From JALHST01 sp038316335 (GTDB lineage Bacteria; Bacteroidota; Bacteroidia; Flavobacteriales; Flavobacteriaceae), in contig JBBQAM010000101.1 in the NCBI GenBank assembly GCA_038316335.1, positions 1-5,452 of the forward strand: a stretch of DNA of 5,452 bases. The letters run 5' to 3'. The number at the start of each line of letters is the position of its first letter. Position 1 is the stretch's first letter. The notes under the pieces are model-generated. The model made no database searches and had not been told where the DNA came from. It saw only the letters and a list, made by a program, of their open reading frames with translations. The translations under genes were made by a program, and so were the position numbers. This document shows, piece by piece, positions 1 through 5,452 of the stretch.

Positions 1-2
1 AA

Positions 3-113
3 GAACCGAAAGAAAACAGACTTCGATATCTGGATCAGGATTATGAGGTTCGAGTACAGGACAGCAATGGGCAATGGAGTACGAAGGTAAGAGGAACCAT
101 TGTTCGGGTCTAG
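3..113 (+). CDS. 3' end of an unrecognised protein (partial)
   Basis: The frame is open from the left edge of the window to a TAG at 111-113, giving the last 36 residues of a protein whose start lies outside the window. The tail is hydrophilic and mixed in charge, and ends in a short beta-like run (KVRGTIVRV). I do not recognise the family and see no motif that suggests a function. The frame is preferred because its amino-acid composition looks protein-like. Another frame is also open from the edge (stop at about 88-90), but its product is Arg/Met-rich and less plausible. The stop lies 13 bases from the stop of the convergent lipoprotein gene, so the two transcription units meet tail to tail. 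Confidence is moderate because so little of the gene is present. Confidence 0.5.
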   Translation, partial: EPKENRLRYLDQDYEVRVQDSNGQWSTKVRGTIVRV

Positions 114-126
114 GTATTTATTCCAC

Positions 127-612
127 TTAGCTTTTTTTGAAGGTAATGGTTACCAGAACATCGGTATCATCAAGATTATCCTCGGTCTCGACAACAAGTT
201 TAATTTTGGTAAACTCCATTATTTTCATTTCATTTCGGGCCTCAAAAACGATACGGTTATTGTTTATAAGTTCATAGGAGTCCGATTCAATTGTTGTAAA
301 CGCTTGGTTGCCTTCGCAGGCAAGCCCGTTCTCGTTAATGCTATATGCCCCTTTTTCGCCTTCGCCCCTTTCGGCAAAAAAAGTGAGATTGTCTTTAAAG
401 CACTGCTTGATTTCCTGGGTATTGAACAAATCGATGTTCGAAATGCCATCCCCATTGACATCCACGGCCCTATCGGTCATTATAGCTGTAAATTCCCATT
501 GGCCCAACAAAGCGGCACTCCGATCCGAATCGGGCAATGAACTATCATCACTGCTACAGGAAACAAAAAGAAAAAGAAAAGGAAGTAAAAAAATACAATA
601 TTTAATTTGCAT
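127..612 (-). CDS. Lipocalin-like lipoprotein
   Basis: This encodes a 161-residue lipoprotein. The start ATG at 610-612 is chosen because it places MQIKYC directly before a compact hydrophobic core (residues 6-17) and a lipobox FVSC, with the lipidated cysteine at residue 19. The in-frame ATG at 673-675 would add 21 residues before the signal peptide and is unlikely. CSSDDSS follows the cleavage site; acidic residues just after the lipidated Cys are common in Bacteroidota and have been linked to surface export. The mature domain begins LLGQWEF (35-41), the opening strand typical of Bacteroidota lipocalin-like domains, followed by DVNGDGISNIDLF (51-63), a Cys pair (71 and 99) that could form a disulfide, and alternating beta-strands to the C-terminal VLVTITFKKS. 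The function is unknown; proteins of this kind are thought to bind small hydrophobic ligands. No good Shine-Dalgarno or -7 box is visible upstream. Lipoprotein status is secure; the lipocalin-like fold is inferred. Confidence 0.85.
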   Translation of the reverse strand: MQIKYCIFLLPFLFLFVSCSSDDSSLPDSDRSAALLGQWEFTAIMTDRAVDVNGDGISNIDLFNTQEIKQCFKDNLTFFAERGEGEKGAYSINENGLACEGNQAFTTIESDSYELINNNRIVFEARNEMKIMEFTKIKLVVETEDNLDDTDVLVTITFKKS

Positions 613-679
613 GCATAATGGTTTGGAATGGGTGATTACCGCGGATATAATAAACAATCCCATACTTATAAACACAAAA

Positions 680-705
680 TTGCCAAGTTAATTGTGCGTT
701 GGCAA
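680..705. repeat. Short inverted repeat upstream of the lipoprotein gene
   Basis: TTGCCAA at 680-686 is repeated inverted as TTGGCAA at 699-705, with a 12-base spacer. The arms match perfectly over 7 bp. The repeat lies 68-93 bases upstream of the lipoprotein start codon on its transcribed side, so it could be a regulator-binding site for that gene. A 7-bp match in AT-rich intergenic DNA could also be chance. Confidence 0.3.
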
Positions 706-759
706 GATAAATGCATAGGGCACTTTTTTGCGCCTCCATGCTTTTATGAGCGGTTTCGA

Positions 760-855
760 GGGGGTTGAGAAACCTGTAACGGAAAGACCCCGAGTGCGGA
801 TCTAGCGGAGCGCGTCCGCTCGGGAAGTCTTGGAGTGAAAGGTTTCTCAACTTCC
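760..855 (+). repeat. Nested GC-rich inverted repeat (possible REP/MITE-like element or structured RNA)
   Basis: The outer arms GTTGAGAAACCT (764-775) and AGGTTTCTCAAC (840-851) are perfect 12-bp inverted repeats. On the plus strand they extend to 16 pairs (760-775 with 840-855) if two G-U pairs are allowed. A symmetric 9/9-base internal loop follows. An inner stem then pairs 785-794 with 819-830, broken only by an AA bulge at 825-826, and 797-800 with 815-818. A 6-bp hairpin (AGCGGA 804-809 with TCCGCT 815-820) is an alternative apex. The left outer arm alone can also fold as GGTT-GAGA-AACC, a stem with a GNRA-type loop. The core is much richer in G+C than its flanks. The form resembles dispersed palindromic elements, but no transposase gene and no target-site duplication are visible, so identity as a mobile repeat is inferred. 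Strand is given as plus because the wobble pairs work only in the plus-strand RNA. Confidence 0.55.
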
Positions 856-1027
856 GCAAGAACATGGGAAACATGAAAATTACCATCTTCAGAGGTAGCA
901 TGTCGGGCTTGCAGAAAAAAGGCTATTACTAAAAGAGAGACTAAAGGTGTGCTAAGAGGAAGAGTTTTGGGCTTTAAGAAAATGATTTCGTCAAATACCG
1001 TTTTACAGAACTCTTCAGAAATTCTTT

Positions 1028-1042
1028 TGCAACAGAGTTGCA
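1028..1042. promoter_or_regulatory. Candidate operator: palindrome TGCAAC-AGA-GTTGCA
   Basis: A perfect 6-3-6 palindrome, TGCAAC AGA GTTGCA, ends 13 bases upstream of the -7 box of the metal-efflux locus, so a bound protein would cover the region where sigma contacts the upstream promoter element. A third half-site-like TTTGCAA lies at 1061-1067, overlapping the -7 box. A dyad in this position ahead of a metal-efflux locus suggests a metal-responsive regulator, but none is encoded in the window and the regulator family cannot be named from the site alone. Confidence 0.45.
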
Positions 1043-1055
1043 CATGAATTATTGC

Positions 1056-1063
1056 TATCTTTG
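1056..1063 (+). promoter_or_regulatory. Bacteroidota-type -7 promoter box (TATCTTTG)
   Basis: TATCTTTG matches the Bacteroidota -7 consensus TAnnTTTG exactly. The usual TTTG -33 element is not at the expected spacing of about 19-21 bases: TTTG at 1026-1029 leaves 26 bases, and the GTTG at 1037-1040 (inside the palindrome) leaves 15. The box ends only 4 bases before the preferred GTG start of the Cys/His-rich protein, which implies a leaderless or nearly leaderless transcript. Translating this box upstream of the gene yields the residues YLCK, a common artefact when starts are placed too early in this phylum. Confidence 0.6.
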
Positions 1064-1067
1064 CAAA

Positions 1068-1376
1068 GTGAAATTAATAACGGTCATTTTATCCATCTAC
1101 TTTTTGGCACTCAATATTGTGCCTTGTAGCGATGCGGAGGATACTAAAGATGATTCCCAAGTCGTTTCGGGAATTGACAACAATGGCGACCACGACCAAA
1201 CTTGTGATTTATGTTCGCCTTTTTGTCAATGCCATTGCTGTCATTGTCATACGGTTCATATAGAAATTGTTGTGTTTGAACCTTTAGGACCTATTATTTC
1301 ACGTGAAAATTTTTCTCATTTCGATAGTACAGAAAAAGAATTCCACCTTTCTCTTTTTCAGCCCCCTAGGGCTTAA
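1068..1376 (+). CDS. Small secreted Cys/His-rich protein (DUF6660-like)
   Basis: This encodes 102 residues from a GTG start. Residues 1-19 form a short signal peptide or membrane anchor (MKLITVILSIYFLALNIVP), followed by Cys20 and an acidic linker (21-43). The centre is a dense ligand cluster, DQTCDLCSPFCQCHCCHCHT, in which residues 46-60 contain seven cysteines, with histidines at 42, 56, 59, 61 and 64. The tail ends in SLFQPPRA. Small Bacteroidota proteins of this shape (DUF6660, by my recollection) commonly sit just upstream of CusA/CzcA pumps, as here. Metal binding outside the cytoplasm, or delivery to the pump, is inferred; no activity is known to me. In-frame upstream starts, TTG 1038 and ATG 1044, would add NYCYLCK-type residues and lie upstream of the -7 box, so they are less likely. 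The lipobox around Cys20 (IVPC) is poor, so lipidation is doubtful. Confidence 0.8.
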   Translation: MKLITVILSIYFLALNIVPCSDAEDTKDDSQVVSGIDNNGDHDQTCDLCSPFCQCHCCHCHTVHIEIVVFEPLGPIISRENFSHFDSTEKEFHLSLFQPPRA

Positions 1377-1408
1377 TCCAGTTTTACATTAGGGTAGCTA
1401 TATCCATT

Positions 1409-1428
1409 TTTGACCGAGCAAGGTCAAA
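1409..1428 (+). repeat. Stem-loop between the Cys/His-rich gene and the pump gene
   Basis: TTTGACC (1409-1415) and GGTCAAA (1422-1428) form a perfect 7-bp stem with a 6-base loop (GAGCAA). It lies 32 bases after the stop of the small Cys/His-rich gene and 65 bases before the pump ATG. The downstream bases (CCTTTCTG) are not a clean T-run, so a full intrinsic terminator is unlikely. It could be a partial terminator or RNA-processing hairpin that lowers pump expression relative to the small protein, or a dyad binding site. No TAnnTTTG box with proper spacing is visible after it, so the pump is probably transcribed from the upstream promoter. Confidence 0.4.
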
Positions 1429-1493
1429 CCTTTCTGCGAATAATTTGCATTTTGACTTTATTCCACAATGTTCAACTGTATTAAATTATTTCT

Positions 1494-4400
1494 ATGCTTA
1501 ATTACATTATTAGGTATTCCATAACCCATAAACTGGTTATAGGATTACTCACCTTAGCTTTGATTATAACGGGTATGTATTCACTTCGTCAGCTTCCAGT
1601 TGATGCAGTTCCGGATATTACCAATAACCAAGTTCAAGTTATTACCACTTCTCCTACGCTTGCCGCCCAAGAGGTCGAAAGGCTTATCACTTTTCCCATA
1701 GAAATTACGATGGCAACCATTCCTCAAATCGATGAAATTCGATCGTTTTCACGCTTCGGATTGTCAGTAGTTACCATTGTGTTTGAAGAAGATGTGGATG
1801 TATATTGGGCAAGACAGCAGGTCAACGAGCGTCTTGCCGATGCTCAATCCCAAATTCCCGAAGGTATTGGCAAACCTGGAATTGCACCTTTAACTACTGG
1901 ACTAGGCGAAATTTATCAATATGTCATTACTACAAAACCTGACTATGGACATAAATACACTGCAACAGAATTACGGACGATTCAGGACTGGATCATCAAA
2001 CGGCAACTTTTGGGAACAAAAGGCGTTGCCGATGTCAGCAGTTTTGGTGGTTATTTGAAACAATATGAAATCGCAATTCGTCCAGAACGATTGAATGCAA
2101 TGGGTATTTCCATTTCCGAACTTTTCAACGCCCTGGAAAACAACAACCAAAATACAGGTGGTGCTTATATCGAAAAGAACGATAAGGCTTTATTTATTAG
2201 AAGTGAAGGTCTGGTCGGCTCGATTGAAGACATTGAAAATATTCTCGTCAAACAGGACGAAAGTGGAAATCCTATTTTAATAAGTGATGTTGCAACTGTC
2301 CAAACCGGAAATGCCATCCGTTATGGAGCAACTACTCGCAACGGCGAAGGCGAAGTCGTAAGTGCCATTGTGATGATGTTAAAAGGAGCAAATTCAGCAA
2401 AGGTCATTGAAGATGTCAAGGATAAAATAGAAACAATCAAAAAAACCTTGCCCGAAGGCGTGGTAATCGAACCCTTTTTGGATAGGACCAAACTAGTCGA
2501 TAATGCCATTGGGACCGTTACCAAAAATCTTTTAGAAGGTGCACTGATCGTTATTTTCATCTTGCTCTTACTGTTGGGTAATTGGCGGGCTGGCTTGATA
2601 ACGGCTTCCGTCATCCCTTTGGCTTTGCTATTTGCTTTCAGTATGATGCGCTTGTTTGGTGTTTCTGCAAATTTGATGAGTTTGGGCGCTATCGATTTCG
2701 GATTGATTGTAGATGGAGCAGTTATTATTGTAGAAGCCACCTTGTTTCATTTGGGCACTCTGAATTTAAAACGCAAGCTCACACAAGAAGAAATGGATGA
2801 AGAGGTATTTCACTCTGCCAGTAAAATGATGAATTCCGCAGCTTTTGGTCAAATTATTATCCTAATCGTGTATTTACCCATTCTTGCATTGGTAGGGACC
2901 GAAGGCAAAATGTTCGGGCCGATGGCACAAACGGTAAGTTTTGCCATCTTGGGGGCGTTCATACTATCATTGACCTATGTACCTATGGTTTCTGCATTGG
3001 CACTAGGCAAAAAAACGGAACATAAGCGGAATATTTCAGATAAAATAATGGATTTCTTCTACCGAATTTACAACCCTATTATTCATTGGGCAATGCGGAC
3101 GAGGGTTTTGGTCGTTGCCATAACCGTTGTATTATTTGTTGTTGCCTTTATGGTGTTCCAAAGTTTGGGTGGTGAATTTATACCTACGCTTGAAGAAGGA
3201 GATTTCGCTGTGGAAACACGAGTAATAACGGGAAGTTCGCTGTCAAATACCATAAAAGCCACTACGAAAGCCGAAAAAATAATTCTGGCCAATTTTCCAG
3301 AGGTGGAACAGGTGGTTTCCAAAATTGGTTCTGGCGAAATCCCAACCGACCCAATGCCCATTGAAGGTGCCGATTTAATGATTATCCTGAAGAATAAATC
3401 ACAATGGGTTTCGGCATCCAACAGGGAAGAATTGGCTGATAAAATGGCGAAAGCTTTGGAAGTGATTCCAGGAGTTTCTTTTGGCTTTCAGCAACCTATA
3501 CAAATGCGCTTTAATGAATTGATGACTGGTGTTCGACAGGATGTGGCCATTAAAATCTATGGCGAGGATTTAAACCAACTCTCAACGTATGCCAACCAAA
3601 TCGGAAAACTGGCAGGCACTGTGGAAGGCGCGGTAGATGTGTATGTTGAAGAAGTTACGGGCGTACCGCAAATCGTAATCAACTACAATCGCGGGCAGCT
3701 CGCCAAATATGGTTTGGATATAAAATCGGTCAATAGCGCCATTCAAGCTGCATTTGCAGGTACATCTACAGGATTGGTTTATGAAGGCGAAAAGCAATTT
3801 GATTTGGTGGTTCGATTGGAAAATAACAACAGAACAACCATTAATGATGTCCAAAATTTATATCTCAATGGTTCGAACGGTCAACAGATTCCCTTGCATC
3901 AAGTGGCGCAAGTTTCTGTAAAAGATGGCCCTTACCAAATACAACGGGATGATACCCGAAGACGCATTATTGTAGCTTTCAATGTTCGTAATCGTGATGT
4001 GGAAAGTGTGGTAGATGAAATTAACACTAAAATCGATTCACAAATCAATTTGGCACCAGGCTATACTATTTCTTATGGTGGTCAATTTGAAAATCTGGTG
4101 GAAGCACGACAACGCTTGGCTATTGCGGTACCCTTAGCCCTTTTGCTGATTTTTATTCTGCTTTATTTCACTTTTGGATCCATCAAACAGGGGGTGCTCA
4201 TTTTTACGGCCATTCCGTTATCCGCTATTGGTGGTGTTTTTGCCCTATGGCTGCGCGATATGCCTTTTAGCATTTCGGCAGGAGTTGGTTTTATTGCACT
4301 GTTTGGGGTAGCCGTATTAAATGGCATCGTGTTGATAGCAGAATTTAACCGACTCAAAAAAGAGGGTATGTCCGATATTTTTCAGCGTATCTATCAAGGT

Positions 4401-5452
4401 ACAAAAACACGTTTACGTCCAGTAATTATGACGGCTTCAGTAGCTTCATTGGGTTTTTTGCCGATGGCGATATCACAGACTTCAGGAGCAGAAGTGCAAC
4501 GACCGTTGGCAACAGTTGTCATTGGCGGTTTGATAACCGCAACGTTTTTGACGCTGGTAGTACTTCCAATTCTCTATTATTATTCAGAGAAAAAATTAAG
4601 AATGAAACCTAATAAAACCGCCATGTTGCTATTGCTTGGACTGCTTGGAAGTGTACTTTCCATAAATGCCCAAACTACTTCGGAAACAAAAGTGTATCAA
4701 AATCTAAACGAAATACTTGAAGTTGCATTGAAAAACAATCCGAACATCAAAGTGTCCTCTTTACAAACACAACAACAACAAGTTTTAAAAGGAACAAGTT
4801 TCGATTTGCCAAAAACCGAATTTGGGTTGGAATATGGCCAAACGAACAGTATCGTTGATAATGATACCCGTTTTAATATAAGTCAAAGGTTTGCTTTTCC
4901 AACCATTTATGGAAACCAAAATAGATTGGCAAAAACCAAAATAGAAGTGAGCGAACTCAATGAAGACATCGTAAAAAATGAATTGATTGCCCGCGTAACT
5001 TCCACCTATTATCATTTGTGGTATATCAAAAGCAAGCAAAATCTGTTACACCAACAGGATAGTATATATGAACGGTTTGCCTACGCTGCCAATTTGCGCT
5101 ACAAAACAGGCGAAAGTAACGCCTTGGAACAAGCTACGGCGAATGTGGAACTGGCAGACGTCCAAATACTGATTTCGGATAATAACGCAGACCTGAAAAA
5201 TTATCGATTACAATTACAAAATTTGATCAATGCTGATAGTTTGGCGGACATCCTTGTGGGTAATTTGGAGATAAAACAAGCACTGCTTGCCGAAAATCAA
5301 GATGAAAATACCATTTCAAAAAATCCCATGATCGCCTATTACACTAAACAAATTGAACTTGCCGAAAATGAAAGATCGGTCACTGTTTCCAAAATGTTAC
5401 CAGACATCACGTTGGGTTATTTTAACCAGTCTTTTAAAGGAAATGGAGAAGC
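1494..5452 (+). CDS. czcA: CzcA/CusA-family heavy-metal RND pump fused to a TolC-like outer-membrane channel (3' end outside window)
   Basis: One uninterrupted frame of 1319 codons runs from ATG 1494 past the window edge. Residues 1-1036 are a full heavy-metal RND pump: TM1 (about 14-33), a porter domain with VDAVPDITNNQVQV, a TM2-6 block from about 348, a second porter half, and a C-terminal TM block (about 875-1030) with RPVIMTASVASLGFLPMA. The TM4 signature DFGLIVDGAVIIVE keeps Asp401, Asp407 and Glu414, matching the CzcA proton-relay residues D402/D408/E415. Aligned from memory to E. coli CusA, its metal-binding Met573, Met623 and Met672 fall at Glu574, about Gly625 and Glu675, which favours divalent cations over Cu(I)/Ag(I). 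From residue 1037 the frame continues into a signal-peptide-like segment and an OEP/TolC region, including YAANLRYKTGESNALEQATA. Such fusions of about 1450 residues are known in Bacteroidota, so roughly 130 residues are probably missing here. No Shine-Dalgarno precedes the ATG. Confidence 0.93.
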   Translation, partial: MLNYIIRYSITHKLVIGLLTLALIITGMYSLRQLPVDAVPDITNNQVQVITTSPTLAAQEVERLITFPIEITMATIPQIDEIRSFSRFGLSVVTIVFEEDVDVYWARQQVNERLADAQSQIPEGIGKPGIAPLTTGLGEIYQYVITTKPDYGHKYTATELRTIQDWIIKRQLLGTKGVADVSSFGGYLKQYEIAIRPERLNAMGISISELFNALENNNQNTGGAYIEKNDKALFIRSEGLVGSIEDIENILVKQDESGNPILISDVATVQTGNAIRYGATTRNGEGEVVSAIVMMLKGANSAKVIEDVKDKIETIKKTLPEGVVIEPFLDRTKLVDNAIGTVTKNLLEGALIVIFILLLLLGNWRAGLITASVIPLALLFAFSMMRLFGVSANLMSLGAIDFGLIVDGAVIIVEATLFHLGTLNLKRKLTQEEMDEEVFHSASKMMNSAAFGQIIILIVYLPILALVGTEGKMFGPMAQTVSFAILGAFILSLTYVPMVSALALGKKTEHKRNISDKIMDFFYRIYNPIIHWAMRTRVLVVAITVVLFVVAFMVFQSLGGEFIPTLEEGDFAVETRVITGSSLSNTIKATTKAEKIILANFPEVEQVVSKIGSGEIPTDPMPIEGADLMIILKNKSQWVSASNREELADKMAKALEVIPGVSFGFQQPIQMRFNELMTGVRQDVAIKIYGEDLNQLSTYANQIGKLAGTVEGAVDVYVEEVTGVPQIVINYNRGQLAKYGLDIKSVNSAIQAAFAGTSTGLVYEGEKQFDLVVRLENNNRTTINDVQNLYLNGSNGQQIPLHQVAQVSVKDGPYQIQRDDTRRRIIVAFNVRNRDVESVVDEINTKIDSQINLAPGYTISYGGQFENLVEARQRLAIAVPLALLLIFILLYFTFGSIKQGVLIFTAIPLSAIGGVFALWLRDMPFSISAGVGFIALFGVAVLNGIVLIAEFNRLKKEGMSDIFQRIYQGTKTRLRPVIMTASVASLGFLPMAISQTSGAEVQRPLATVVIGGLITATFLTLVVLPILYYYSEKKLRMKPNKTAMLLLLGLLGSVLSINAQTTSETKVYQNLNEILEVALKNNPNIKVSSLQTQQQQVLKGTSFDLPKTEFGLEYGQTNSIVDNDTRFNISQRFAFPTIYGNQNRLAKTKIEVSELNEDIVKNELIARVTSTYYHLWYIKSKQNLLHQQDSIYERFAYAANLRYKTGESNALEQATANVELADVQILISDNNADLKNYRLQLQNLINADSLADILVGNLEIKQALLAENQDENTISKNPMIAYYTKQIELAENERSVTVSKMLPDITLGYFNQSFKGNGE
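4602..4670 (+). other. Internal signal-peptide-like segment at the pump-channel junction
   Basis: Residues 1037-1059 of the fusion form a textbook signal peptide. MKPNKTAM is a basic n-region, LLLLGLLGSVL the hydrophobic core, and SINA-QT a signal peptidase I-like site, with predicted cleavage after Ala1059 (codon 4668-4670). The segment begins with an in-frame ATG at 4602-4604 directly after the pump's last charged stretch (SEKKLR). The bases before this ATG are A-rich (GAGAAAAAATTAAGA), which could permit some internal initiation, but there is no strong Shine-Dalgarno. The known topology of RND pumps puts the pump C-terminus in the cytoplasm, so this segment is what could carry the channel part across the inner membrane. 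Confidence 0.75.

Larger units (their letters stand above)
613..1024. other. Intergenic stretch without a supportable gene
   Basis: This 412-base gap separates the minus-strand lipoprotein gene from the plus-strand metal-efflux locus. Its left part contains a 7-bp inverted repeat (680-686 and 699-705). Its middle holds a GC-rich nested inverted repeat (760-855). From about 860 to 1020 the sequence is AT-rich with no gene, RNA gene or repeat that I can support. Two minus-strand frames (901-602 and 1043-744) stay open across it. Both read through the palindromic repeat, give low-complexity Arg/Pro/Ser-rich tails, and overlap each other, so they look like chance openings in GC-rich repeat DNA. 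Confidence 0.6.

Noticed and set aside
100..540. Plus-strand open frame opposite the lipoprotein gene
   Set aside because: It is antisense to a convincing signal-peptide-bearing lipoprotein, and its product has no domain features.
602..901. Minus-strand open frame (99 codons) across the inverted repeat
   Set aside because: It reads through the palindrome, overlaps the start of the lipoprotein gene in another frame, and lacks any recognisable domain.
744..1043. Minus-strand open frame (99 codons) starting at a GTG beside the operator, with a hydrophobic stretch
   Set aside because: Its start lies inside the palindrome/promoter region of the opposite gene. Its C-terminal third is Arg/Pro/Ser-rich translation of the GC-rich inverted repeat, and no ribosome site or recognisable domain is present.
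1038..1067. Earlier starts (TTG 1038, ATG 1044) for the Cys/His-rich protein
   Set aside because: Both lie upstream of a perfect -7 box and would translate promoter DNA into NYCYLCK. The GTG at 1068 begins a clean signal peptide.
1440..1447. ATAATTTG as a separate promoter for the pump gene
   Set aside because: It has one base too few for TAnnTTTG and no correctly spaced TTTG upstream.
2321..2740. Minus-strand open frames within the pump gene (also 3083-3421, 3582-3854, 4163-4357 and 4785-5039)
   Set aside because: They are antisense shadows of a long, well-conserved RND/OEP coding frame and show no domain features.
4599..4605. Pump and channel as two separate genes
   Set aside because: No stop codon occurs in the pump frame; it continues directly into the channel without a frameshift, so the default reading is a single fused ORF.

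Overview
The window looks like chromosomal DNA from a member of the Bacteroidota, most likely the Flavobacteriaceae. The evidence is the AT-rich base composition, a Bacteroidota-type -7 promoter box (TAnnTTTG), the lack of clear Shine-Dalgarno sites, a lipoprotein with the typical 'SCSSDD' start, and a heavy-metal RND pump fused to its outer-membrane channel, an architecture known in this phylum.

Layout. Bases 3-113 hold the last 36 codons of an unrecognised plus-strand gene. Only 13 bases beyond its stop, a convergent minus-strand gene (127-612) encodes a small lipocalin-like lipoprotein. Bases 613-1067 carry no gene I can support. This stretch holds a GC-rich nested inverted repeat (760-855) able to form a long hairpin, and, at its right end, a palindrome (1028-1042) plus a -7 box (1056-1063).

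The rest of the window is a plus-strand metal-efflux locus. A small secreted Cys/His-rich protein (1068-1376, resembling DUF6660) is followed after 117 bases by a very large ORF (1494 to beyond 5452). That ORF encodes a complete CzcA/CusA-type inner-membrane pump of about 1036 residues. It then continues, without a stop or frame change, through a signal-peptide-like segment into a TolC/OEP-type outer-membrane channel that is cut by the window edge. A membrane-fusion protein (CusB/CzcB type) is expected downstream but is not visible.

How the genes work together. The pump keeps the proton-relay acidic residues. The positions of the three copper-binding methionines of E. coli CusA are Glu, Gly or Glu here, so divalent cations (Zn, Co, Ni or Cd) are more likely substrates than Cu(I)/Ag(I). 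The small Cys/His-rich protein probably binds metal outside the cytoplasm next to the pump. The palindrome overlapping its promoter is a candidate metal-responsive operator. No wholly new system is evident. The points that most deserve a second look are the signal peptide inside the pump-channel fusion, the operator with a possibly leaderless start, and the structured repeat.
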